Below, one piece after another: positions 1 to 10,300 of a DNA stretch of 64,000 bases. Within the stretch, counting starts at the first letter, position 1. Each line of letters starts with the position of its first letter. Location: contig ML978176.1 of NCBI GenBank assembly GCA_010015745.1, positions 126,400-190,399 of the forward strand, given 5' to 3'. The position numbers and the translations under genes were made by a program. The DNA comes from Setomelanomma holmii (taxonomy: Eukaryota > Ascomycota > Dothideomycetes > Pleosporales > Phaeosphaeriaceae). Under the pieces are notes generated by a model. That model searched no databases and had not been told where the DNA came from. It saw only the letters and a list, made by a program, of their open reading frames with translations.

Positions 1-1649
1 TGTGAGGTCCCAGATCGAGTCGTCGTGCAGCATGATGGCACGCGCTTCTCCAAAGCGCTGGAAGATCGCTACGCATTAGGCACTGCCGAACTCGTGAAGG
101 CATTGCAGGATGTCGAGCCGGATGAGCCCTACTGGGAAGACTTACGCAAAGTCGATTTACATGACAAGGGGCTCAATACACTGCATCGCCTAGATGACCT
201 CTGCTATCAATTGGAGGAGCTTGATGTATCAAACAATGGCATCAGTCAGGTTAAGGGGATACCCTACACCATGAGACGCCTGCAGGCCCAGAAGAATTGT
301 CTTAATGGCCTCACCTCATGGACCAATCTCATCAATTTGCAGCACCTCGACATTTCCAATAACGAAGTCGACAGCTTAGATGGTCTTGCCGAATTGATCC
401 ATCTGCGTGTACTGGCCGTCGACAACAACAAAATCAAGTCTCTAGACGGTATCCTGCACCTCGATGGTCTCATGGAGTTGAGTGCTGGCGGCAACCAGAT
501 CGAGATGGTGGACTTTGGTCGATCTGATCTGTGAGTAGTTCGCTGCCCAACATGTCAGCAGGAGCTAACTTTACCAGCAAATCTCTCACAGACCTGAATC
601 TTCGGAACAACCGACTTCTCGAGGTCCGCAACCTTCATCGCCTCCCTCGGCTCGAGCATATCAACCTTGGTAAGCTTGCTCAACAGTGCTTGGAAAATCG
701 TGTTGACATGCTAATACTTGTAGACGACAATGAGATTGAGGACTTTCCTCTCTTTGACGGCTCAGCCGAGCGGTGCAAGTCGATCCGTTCCTTGCGCCTC
801 TGCCGCAATGGAATGAGTTTGCTCGATGTTGATGGGCACTTCCCGAAGCTGGAGACGCTGCACGTAGACGGCAACTGCCTGACCAATGTGCCTGGTCTGG
901 AGCATATTCGACGACTTCGCACCTTCTCAGCCCGGGATCAGATGCTGAGCAGCGATTCTGATGCAGAGACTTGTGTCAGCAATCTTATCAGGAATTGTGA
1001 CGTGCGCAATCTGTACCTGTCGCTTAATCCTACACAAGGTCTGGAGATATCGCAGCATTTGTTGAATCTTCAGCGACTAGAGCTTGCGTCAATGGGCCTC
1101 AAAGAGCTGCCAGATAATTTTGGGCAGCTAACGCCGAACATACGGTCCATCAACCTGAACTTTAATTCAATCAAGGACTTGCGGCCGTTACTCAACATCA
1201 AGCGACTGGATGAGCTTCTCTTAGCTGGCAATAAGCTCGAACGACTACGCGCGAATGCGATGGTTCTTGGCAAACTCGAGACACTTTCCAAGCTGGACTG
1301 GCGCGACAATCCTCTCACACTCCGCTTCTACGCACCGACCTCCGAAAATCGAGTCATGTCCCTCCGACAGAAGCCGAGTGACGAGCAACTCACGGACCGA
1401 TTTGTGTTGCCCGAAGGGGACATCGAAGCCGATGAGCTGCATCTTTCGCGATTAGACTACGAGACGCGAATCCGGCGACGTGTAACTGAAATGATGCTGG
1501 CCAATCTGTGCAGGAACTTGAGGGAGCTTGACGGCCTTCGATTCGACAAGGCGAGAGTGCTCGTGAAGGACGATATATGGGAGCGTATGCTCTTGCTTGG
1601 TGTCCTTCAGCGCAAGCAGCTAGGGACTTCCAGCAATGGGAATCAGTGA
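1..1649 (+). CDS. nud1: Nud1/Cdc11-type leucine-rich-repeat scaffold of the septation network (5' end outside window)
   Basis: The protein is a run of SDS22-like leucine-rich repeats ending in a cap with the motif DWRDNPLTLRFY, which is typical of the C-terminal LRR domain of Nud1 (budding yeast) and Cdc11 (fission yeast). Those proteins anchor the mitotic-exit/septation-initiation kinases at the spindle pole body; the role here is inferred from family membership. Frame 1 is open from base 1, so the start lies upstream. Exons: 1-530, 578-669, 724-1649. Intron 1 (531-577) has GTGAGT and a CTAAC branch site. Intron 2 (670-723, GTAAGC...CTAATACTTGTAG) is 54 nt, a multiple of three without a stop, so an unspliced form would stay in frame. 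The C-terminal residues after the LRR cap are ordinary. I am fairly sure of the family and sure of the LRR fold. Confidence 0.85.
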
Positions 1650-2148
1650 GATGGCTTCGAGGTCACAGCTCGTCACAGTTGCCAAGGAGGATAACGATAG
1701 ACCCGTCCGGTTTGAGGCGAGGCCCGTTGAGATGGCGGCTTGTATAGAGTCAGGCGTGGCGGTGGGTCGCTGTGACATGGAGTTTTGGTTACTTTTGATG
1801 GAGCAGTTGGTACTTGAGCATTTATTAGGCGCATTTCATTTGCACGCCGTGCATGGGATAGGGCTAAAGACCCTCTGTACGGTTCAATGAGCTGTATTGG
1901 TAACGATCACGTAGTAAAAATTCGCATCGTGACGACTTGTTGACATGGAAATGTCGTGTGAGAAGTGAGAGACGTGATCTGCCCAGGCTGGATCATCCCA
2001 CGCCACAGTCCCTGCTTATGGAGCCCCGCGCCTTGTTGAAATGCGACATGGTCCAAGCGCCTGCATGCTAGACCTTGACAATTCTAACATCTGATGAGGC
2101 AACCTTTTCCACAGCTCGATATGACCTCCTTCTTTCAACTCAACAGCC
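1650..2148. other. Intergenic stretch between two same-strand genes
   Basis: It holds the 3' region of the LRR gene and the promoter of the She4-like gene. An open frame at 1636-1890 overlaps the previous stop and has no recognisable content. I see nothing else. Confidence 0.5.
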
Positions 2149-4608
2149 ATGTCATCCACTTCCGGAGTTCAGCGGGCGTTGCAACTCGCGCAGAAGGCGG
2201 ATGAAAGCATCAAGACCGGCGATCTGGCAGCCGCAGCAAGATGCTTACGTGAAGCGAGCACTATCGCCCCAGAAAATCCTCAACTCAAGGATGCGTGGAC
2301 CAAGCTGCGGCAAGAAGAAGACAAGAGCGAGCTTTTGACCCTCTGTAAAATTTGGGTCAAAACCAGAGATGAGGATGACGGAGACCGAGCGCTGCGGGCA
2401 ATTCAGCAACCAGGATTGAAGCCGAAAGAGGCAGAACAAGCGATGGAGATCTTGTTCGACTTCAAGGGTGAAGATGATGTCCTGGACCAAGTTACTGGAG
2501 AACTCTTGCAGAACATTGGTGCGCAAAAATGGCTTGCAAATGCTGTCCGGGAGCAGCCGACGCGAATTTATTATGAGCTTTTCGAGCGAGGAGATGACGC
2601 GATCGACGGCCTACTTAAAGTTCTGCTGAACAGGAGCGTCTGGCCAGATCAAGAATCTTTCAAGATTGGGCATAGAGATATGTTCATGCTAAGCTTGGCA
2701 ATGATGATGGAGGAAGCGCTCGAGCATCCCGAACGCGCGATGAAAAGCATTGCGCAACTCCTGGCTCACCACGCCGAGCATCTCAAGGGCATCATTGATG
2801 CAGACAGCTTCGATGTCATACTCGCGTCTCTCGACATTCGGTTGCCGGCCAGCCTGCGCAGCCAAGCCACGCTTGCCAGCGTCAAACTGTTTGAGCTTGC
2901 TCCGGACACAGCGGGAGACCTCATTTCGAAGTTCGTCACGCATCGCGTAAAGAAAGGAGACGCCAACGACCTGGTCATTGCATTTTCGGCTGCTACTGCT
3001 ATATTTCCAGTTGCAGTGACGGCGGCGGCTGCGATGTTCTTGACGGAGGGTTTCGTCAGCACGCTGGTGCCCATGGTGCAAAAGAAGAAGTCACATAAAC
3101 TTGAGCAGGTGACGCTCGAGCTCATCAGCGCAGCTTGTGTTGACAAGAACTGTCGAGACGCCATCAACAAGCACTGTCGAGAGTGGCTAGAAGAGCTGGT
3201 GGCGGAGAGCCAGGACAAGAAAAGGGCGAATCTCGCTGCACTCGTTGTGGTCAAGCTCGGCGAAGCAGTGCCACCGACTGATAGCCCACAAATCATCGTG
3301 CCCGGTAAGGTAGATCAGAGTGATCTGATCGCAAGTTTCAAGTCGATGGTAATCGGAGGCGATACTTCCTCGAAACAGGACTCGATCGAGGGATTGGCAT
3401 ATGCTTCTCTCCAGCCAAAAGTGCGAGAGGATCTGTCCAAGTCGCCCAAGTTCCTTAAACGACTCATTGGAACCATGAGTGAGCCATCTGTCCCTGCAAA
3501 CATCTTGTTTGGTGGCCTCACTATTTTCGTCAACATCACGGAGTACCTTCCAATACAGTCGGAAGAAGAAAAGCGCATGGCTCAACTCAAAACCTACGCC
3601 AACGTGCAAAAGCCCACTGCACCCGACGAGCTTCTCAACGATGTGAACACTGGTATACGATGCAAGCGCATGCTTGAGGCCGTGATCGTCCCTCTCCTTG
3701 TCCACGTTTGCAGAAAGGGCTCACCCACGATCCTCAACCAAAGTAGCATGATTCTGCTCAGCCTCAGCAAGGAGCCCAAGAGCAGAGGCGCAATGGCGCA
3801 GCAAGGTGCTATCAAACTACTCATACATATCTGGGACCACATCTCCAACACCAACGCCTCCTCGAAAAGCGGCACAACACCCTACCCTCCAACCGCACTG
3901 CCAGTAACAGCACAAGCCCTCTCCCGCCTCCTCATCAGCATCAACCCCTCCCACGTCTTCAACGCCGCTCTACCGTCAACCTCCGCCATCCGTCCCCTCC
4001 TCAGCCAACTCACACGTACCGACTCCTCGACATGGCAACTCCACGCCTTCGAAGCCTTACTCGCACTAACGAACCTTGCATCTATGGATCTCGAGACGCA
4101 AGACCACATCATTCGCTCGTCGTTCGACATCATCGTCGACGATCTACTGCTTGACAATCACAGCATGATTCGCCGCGCAGCCACTGAATTACTATGTAAT
4201 CTCATGGCCTCGCCTTCGTGTATCGCACATTTCGCTGACCCAGCTGCTTCGCGCGCAAAGCAACGTCTACATCTGCTTCTCGCCATGACCGATGTCGATG
4301 ATCTACTTACGCGCTCGGCCGCGGGCGGTGCGCTGGCCATGCTTCTAAGTGTTTCGGAAGCTGTTACAGCATTGCTGAAACAGGAGAGAGGTATCGAGTT
4401 CTTGCTTGAGTTATGCAGAGATGAGGATGAGGATGTTAAGTATAGGGGCGTTGTGTGCGTGAGGAGCGTGGCGGACTTAACGGAAGGAGTGGAGAAATTG
4501 AAGGAGAAGGGTGCGGTAGATACATTGAAGTTGGTGTTGAAGGAGAGTCGGAGGCAAGAGGTTCTTGGTACGGGAGTTGAGACGCTGAAGATCTTACTGG
4601 GACAGTAG
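2149..4608 (+). CDS. she4: UNC-45/CRO1/She4-family myosin chaperone
   Basis: A single-exon protein of 819 aa, close to the usual length of fungal She4/CRO1 proteins (about 700-820 aa). The first 60 residues form TPR-like helices (ALQLAQKADESIKTGDLAAA). The rest is an all-helical armadillo array, with the C-terminal third (about residues 480-819) matching the UCS myosin-binding domain: repeated helices such as RRAATELLCNLMASP and LLTRSAAGGALAMLLS, ending in a helix with VKYRGVVCVRSVADL. In fungi this family helps fold myosin motor heads and is needed for actin-based polarity and cytokinesis (family knowledge). The ATG at 2149 is the first in a frame that begins with MSSTSGVQRAL. An upstream ATG in another frame (2075) makes only a short reading frame. 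The preceding gene acts in septation, but I infer no functional linkage. Confidence 0.88.
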   Translation: MSSTSGVQRALQLAQKADESIKTGDLAAAARCLREASTIAPENPQLKDAWTKLRQEEDKSELLTLCKIWVKTRDEDDGDRALRAIQQPGLKPKEAEQAMEILFDFKGEDDVLDQVTGELLQNIGAQKWLANAVREQPTRIYYELFERGDDAIDGLLKVLLNRSVWPDQESFKIGHRDMFMLSLAMMMEEALEHPERAMKSIAQLLAHHAEHLKGIIDADSFDVILASLDIRLPASLRSQATLASVKLFELAPDTAGDLISKFVTHRVKKGDANDLVIAFSAATAIFPVAVTAAAAMFLTEGFVSTLVPMVQKKKSHKLEQVTLELISAACVDKNCRDAINKHCREWLEELVAESQDKKRANLAALVVVKLGEAVPPTDSPQIIVPGKVDQSDLIASFKSMVIGGDTSSKQDSIEGLAYASLQPKVREDLSKSPKFLKRLIGTMSEPSVPANILFGGLTIFVNITEYLPIQSEEEKRMAQLKTYANVQKPTAPDELLNDVNTGIRCKRMLEAVIVPLLVHVCRKGSPTILNQSSMILLSLSKEPKSRGAMAQQGAIKLLIHIWDHISNTNASSKSGTTPYPPTALPVTAQALSRLLISINPSHVFNAALPSTSAIRPLLSQLTRTDSSTWQLHAFEALLALTNLASMDLETQDHIIRSSFDIIVDDLLLDNHSMIRRAATELLCNLMASPSCIAHFADPAASRAKQRLHLLLAMTDVDDLLTRSAAGGALAMLLSVSEAVTALLKQERGIEFLLELCRDEDEDVKYRGVVCVRSVADLTEGVEKLKEKGAVDTLKLVLKESRRQEVLGTGVETLKILLGQ

Positions 4609-4892
4609 AGAGTCAATAGTAAGAAATCTATTCACGACGATCAAGCAGATGCGATGATGATCACCAACACGCAAAGAATATTGGACGACTCGAACTACAC
4701 AACAAGAGTTTGATCTTTACACTCGATCAGTCGCATTCTCCAGCCTCTCCTCGAACTCCAACAAGGCCTCCCTTGCCCTCTCCCTCCCTTCTCAGCCTTC
4801 CTCTACGATTGTCACAGACCTTCTCGTACAAAGTTTGTTGCGATAATTCACCACATATAACCTTAATTTGTCCCAACTCTCCACGACAATTA

Positions 4893-5740
4893 TCAGCAGC
4901 CTTTCAAGTACGACCCCGGAGACGTGCTGCATCCCCACTGCTGATGTGAGACGTTATCGTCACTAGCCATGGAACTAATGTAACCATTCTTCCAGCCTGT
5001 GCAAGTAGTCCCTCCATTACAAGAACTGCAGCTGCGGCTTTGGACTGCGGCCCAGCCCATCCGATGCCGCCCCCAAACCTGACCATGTTGACCGCGGACC
5101 ACGTTACATGAGGTTTGAAATGAATACGACTTGGAGAATGTGACGGTGAAGCTGAAGCCGGCGGATAGCAGGCCTTCCCATCCAGATGTGCCAATGCTGT
5201 GATTATTGTTAATCAACGAACGGTTTGTCTCGGAAGGCGCTGAACTTACTCGCCGCCAACGGATATCGCAAGCGTGTCGGTCACGCTGAACGAAACTGAG
5301 CCGCCTTGGCCAGCGTCAGACAGAAGGCAGCTGGTGACTGCATGCCACGGGCCCCAAAACTCGTGTGAGAATGTCACTTTTCGATCTTCGTATGCCGTGC
5401 ATTGCTGTCTGGCCACAATACCGTCTTCGCCATCTCTCTCGGTCAAGGACTTTGTAGCAGTAACCCAACTCTGTGTGTCGTTGACATAATAAGTGGCTCC
5501 ATCACCCCTGGCAAGTGTAATCTCGATGTCAGCCGAAGCGATGATCTGGTCAGTTGGCCAATTGCGCAGGACGTTGGCGTGGATCTCGTCTGCAGTGAGG
5601 ATCGTAGCGTTGGCATCGCCCCCAAGGGAATCAATATCTCTTGCGACCAGAAGATGAGGAGAGAATGATAGGGAAGATGTCAGACAAGTATGTGCAAGGT
5701 AAAGGCCTGCGAAGCAGCGGGAAAAACCTAAGAGAACCAT
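4893..5740 (-). CDS. Predicted secreted protein with a beta-rich, cysteine-containing C-terminus (unknown function)
   Basis: Two exons: 5740-5250 and 5196-4893, joined across a 53-bp intron (donor GTAAGT, acceptor CACAG), giving 264 aa. An in-frame ATG at 5839 would add 33 residues; I chose 5740 because a hydrophobic signal-like stretch (MVLLGFSRCFAGLYLA) begins there. After a spacer with candidate N-glycosylation sites (NATI, NDTQ), the C-terminal half has a cysteine-bearing segment (EFWGPWHAVTSC), alternating serine/hydrophobic strands (SVSFSVTDTLAISVGG and FSFTVTFSKSYSF), and a Trp/Gly/Cys-rich tail (GQVWGRHRMGWAAVQSRSC). The alternating pattern suggests extended beta-hairpins. I recall similar uncharacterised secreted proteins in plant-associated Dothideomycetes, but I cannot name a family. 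No function is assigned. Confidence 0.72.
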
Positions 5741-6913
5741 AATGATATCGTTGGTAGTGACGAAGAAAAGTTGGTAGAAGAGTGAAAGGGCTTTGATGAA
5801 TCCCCATCTCACACACGACTCCAGCAGCCTTTTATTCAATACTCAACTGGTCGGAGCTCGTTAGACTTCCTCCCCACTCCGACCTAGTCGAGGTCAGACT
5901 TGAAGCTTACAAGATTCTGCAATGTGAGTGAAAGAAATTTTCGGCCAGGGTGGTATGCATAAGATCCATCAGGATGCATTTAATGTGTCTAACTACTTCT
6001 AGTCATTGCTTTCGCCTGAAGCTGATCTTGGTAAACATCTCCTATCAACAGGCACTTCTTCAAACAATATTATGGCTCCATTGAGAGTGCGTACAACGAC
6101 CAAAGCGCACGCAATTCGACTATACCTACTGCTGATTCAAGATAGTCTGAGTATGCTCGGCCACTCCGGTTCCTGTTCCATGCGGATACCAGCTGTCTCC
6201 ATCAGAGGCTGACACGAAGTCATTTCCGAATGTCTCGGTCCCAATGGACTCTTGCTTTCTTGGGCCTTTCAAGAAAGGTAATTTGTCTCGATGGTGCTAT
6301 GCGTACGAATACATTGTCTGAGTAGAAGTGTTGACGGACGGATCTGACGACACTGGGTGTCCGCGCTGATCCGCAACGGAATCGGAAAGTGTAAGATCTG
6401 TCCGAATGAAGCTTAGCGAGCAGGGCTGACATCGCGTGCACAAATGAAGGTCAGCAACCAATACCTTATGTTGGATGATAATGTGCATGAGTATTACTGA
6501 TTATCCTTGAGAAGTCACTAAGTGTACCCGAACGACAGGTTCAGCCTCGTGTACAATGTCACGGTCTCACTTTCGTGCCTGTTCAGGCCAAGATGATCTA
6601 TCATTTGACAATTCTGGCCCCAACCCACCAACAATGCCAGCTGGACACTGACAAGCTGATCGAGTAGGATATATGGTGCTTTGAAGCAGCCAATGACTTT
6701 TGCTACGACCAGAAAGCATCTACTTTCGTACCCACATGAGTGGAAACATCACCTAGACCATGCTGCCCCCACGAGATACCATTTCTGCGGTACCAGTAAG
6801 CAGCATCACAGATGGCATAAATAGAGACCCAGCCTCGCACCTTCCGAGACTCAGCAAGACCACCAAGCATCTCCTAAGCTCCTCACCGGGTTCAGTACAC
6901 ATATTAAGCGACC
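5741..6913. other. Intergenic region between divergently transcribed secreted-protein genes
   Basis: It lies between two predicted secreted-protein genes facing away from each other, so it probably holds both promoters. Small open frames in it have no coding look. A TATA-like element near its right end is listed separately. Confidence 0.45.
6817..6823 (+). promoter_or_regulatory. TATA-like element upstream of the small secreted protein
   Basis: The sequence ATAAATA lies 91 bp before the ATG of the small cysteine-rich protein, a usual place for a fungal TATA box. The assignment is positional only. Confidence 0.4.
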
Positions 6914-7375
6914 ATGCATGTCCCAAGCCTCGTCATAGGCGCACTTTCGCTCCTCACAGCTTCCACCACTGCCCAGCAGCTCAAGCTAAACTACTACAGC
7001 GACCACCAATGCAAGAACTACAAAGTCAGTACCCACCCTCCCGCTTTCATCTTCCCTTCCCTTCCCTACCCTATCGCTCCTTCTCTCCACCATCCTAACC
7101 GCCTTTCTTAGGGCGAGCTCAAATACTACTGGGCCGACACCATGGCCTCCCTTGGCAACAATTGCTACGACTACAACGTGAGCGGCTCGATGGAGATCTC
7201 CGATTGCTACGCGGGGAATTGGTGCGTTTGTCTGCTGTACTATAGCAAGGAGTGTTCAGGTGATTATGCGAGCATTCAGTATAATGGGTATGATGCGAAG
7301 AATCATGAGGAGTATAACTGCGCGTATAACTCGGGATCGTTTAACAGTTATCGGTGTTATAGCTATAAGTCTTAG
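6914..7375 (+). CDS. Small secreted cysteine-rich protein (effector-like candidate)
   Basis: Two exons, 6914-7024 and 7112-7375, joined in phase 0 over an 87-bp intron (GTCAGT donor, CCTAACC branch, CTTAG acceptor), give 124 aa. The first 20 residues (MHVPSLVIGALSLLTASTTA) are a clear signal peptide with an AQQ cleavage region. The mature part is about 104 aa, rich in Tyr and Asn, with eight cysteines, including a CVC pair; an even number is compatible with four disulfides. Small size, secretion and high Cys content match the usual criteria for fungal effector-like or surface proteins. I recognise no named family, and virulence or defence roles are not shown. Gene-poor surroundings (1.2 kb upstream, 7.5 kb downstream) are typical of such genes in plant-associated fungi. 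Confidence 0.8.
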
Positions 7376-10300
7376 GGAGGCGATGGAGTGGTTGAATAGC
7401 GAGAGGATGAGGATGCCAGGGAAAGGGGTATTGAAAGCGACATAGGGAGTGGCGTGAGAGTTATTGAAGGCTTTTCTTCATCCATTGTCGGTCTTGCTTT
7501 GTCGTGCTCTTGCCAATTATGCTGGAAACCGGGCCTAGCCAGCCATGCTTTGGGCTGCCTTCCCAAGACTTTTGATGCTGCGTGCAGCTTCGTATCCAAC
7601 TCCTCAGCACAAAGCCCGATTACGATGGCCGGGCTTGTGGACGCTGTCCATGAGATCTGGTCGAAAATCGGTCGCAGTGTGCTCATGTTTCCGGGTGGTA
7701 TCGTGCTCGACATGCTGTCGCCGCTTTCTCGAACCGGAGGGCGATCATGGTTTGATATCTCCTCCTAGGTTTCTGACTTTGCGCTGCCTTAACTTCACCG
7801 TATCTAGTTTACGAAACCACAAGTAAAGCAAGACAAGGTACTCGGCTACTCAGAGCGTAATTCAGCACCCACATTCATATTCGTAATCTCCTCACTGTCG
7901 ATATGAACATATACACGCAATGACCACGACCATTTACGGGCTGTAGTATCGTCAACAGCATGACCATCATGGCCACTTCACCGCGATAACACTCGAGTAC
8001 TCCTTGCATTCTTCACTCACCGTAGTCGCCGACTTGCTTTAGCTTAGGCGACCTGCGATAGCTACGATCAGCATCAATAGTCCGCGTCAATAAGTCTTCA
8101 AATATCATCACAAGAAATACTTGGGCAGGTCCGAATATCTTTAGACTGCCCAATCGGCACAATCCCGATTACTCGCCCACGAATATTTTCACCCGCCCGC
8201 AGTCGGTGTAAGTACGTACCCGCAAATGGACTACACTGGTACATTTCGTGCCGGAAAGAAGTCCGCTCGGCTCGACTAAAGTTGCTGATCTTTTTACTTA
8301 GAAAATGGCACCTGGGTTGGACCTACCGACGCCAGCGGCAAGTTTTAGTTACGGTTCGAGAAAACTTGCTTGTGGAGCGGACTACTCGCGCTTGGAGAAT
8401 ACTACTATTGCGACGGACTGGTCTGGACTCGCGTGGACCAGCATTATCGGCGACGTGCAGATGCCTGTGATGGGCAAATAGTTGCGCTGCGACGCGGTGC
8501 GGAATGTGGACGTGGTTGATGGTGAGCTGGACTGCGTAACGTCGAGACGTATCGCACTTGCCTCGAAATGTTTGCTGTATCACATTTTCAACTGTATCCT
8601 GACTCTCGGCGGAAGTCTCTAAGCCATCGTTGCGTGACTTGCATAGCACATCCCGTACGTGTCGTGTGCACGTCCACCCGTCTCCGCAAACTCAGTCTTC
8701 AAGCCTTTGGGCGCAGAAAAAGGGGAGGACTAACACGTGTCAGAAGCGTTGGAACCAGACTGGCGGCTCAATACGAGGCATCAAGAAATGAAGGTGTCAC
8801 TGGTTCGCCGCGGGTGGCTTGGTGGGCGGAGTTGACTCCGGTACTTGTTTGCAACGTCTTCCATAACATAGCATGTAGGAGATGAAGGAGGCTCGTTTTT
8901 AAGGACGGAGCCAAAGGATGACTTCGGTCGGTGTGGCGTAGTCCATGATGAGGAGCAGCGCTGCACAGGTCATAGTTCGTATTGGTAGCGAGTGATGTAG
9001 TCGTAGCGGAACAAAGAGGATGTATGAGACATAATACACATGAAGATAATTCTGTGTATCGTAGAAAGCGAATGTATAAAAGAGGTCGGTCTTAACTGGG
9101 CTTGTGATAGCTGGTAAGTTGGTCTTCGCTAGCCGGTTTGAGCTGGACGGCGCAAGGCGCTTGGTGACTCGCCTTGGTCCCTGATTAGAGCCAGGAGCCT
9201 GACCATCTGAGGGAAGGAGTTCTTAGAAGCAGTTTTGACCTCAGCATCGGAGGACATGAGTATCGGTATACAGAGAGGAAGGAAGTAGTGACTGTGCGGC
9301 ACTTTCGAGGGACTGCGTGTTGTGTACGTTTATGTCATAGGCATGTGGATTTGGTTGAAGCGCCAGTTCTGGCGAAAGGAAAGACCGTGGCCACTGACGA
9401 GGTTTCTTCCACCATGAAATGTGGCTGCGAAGGAAGGATGGAAGAAGCAGACAAAAGCACTCAGATAGTGCAGCTTCGACCTCGACAAGGACGTCGATGC
9501 TGGCCAGCGTCCAGAGTTCTGGATCGAAGGAGGTTTGGTAGATTGTGAAGTGATTAGCGTAATGGACAGTAGACGCGGGTTTGGGTGCAGCAGGAAGGAC
9601 ACAATGGTGTCTCCTTGAAGAAGGGTTCTTCGGGGCAGTTTAGCATGCCTTAGACTGTTGTCAAGGACCAGCACTTACCCACTGCCCCTAAGTCAGTGGA
9701 ACTATGGATCGCTGGAGATCTCGAACTCAATCGTCTTTGTTGTGGGGACCGTCGAACTCCCTGAGAATGTCCCAGCCTCTTCATCCTACGAGCTCCTCAG
9801 CTCCTGAGTTGCTCTTAGTCCAACAAAAAAATGGATAATTGATAGCCGCCTGCCTAGAACCGCGATGTAACGGGAATAAGTATGGCTCTCGTAAATGTGC
9901 AGCGGTAATGCTGAATTCGGCTTCAGCTCCCTAGATTCAAACGGTCGTCCAGGTACTCCCGACTTACCACCTCATTAGCGTCGATCAATGGCGGAAGCTA
10001 TCTTTGCCTCCCCCGCAGGTTAGGGAATATATCTGCTCGGGGGAATTGTGGCCCGGACCAGTCCCTTGATATTGGCTTTCGAAAAAGGAGTTCCGGTAGT
10101 TGCATTTTGAACAAAGAATGTGATCCTTGAGAGTTGAGCTGAGCTGCAGCGCTACTTTGCCGTTGATAGTGTTACTCGGAATCATATTCCTTTGGGAATG
10201 AGGTGAATGATCGCGCGGAAGAGCGCATGCATCCTTTACCCTGCGACCCGCGAGCTATAACCAAGTGTAGTCTTACAGGCCTCAAGCGAACCCCTTGGCA

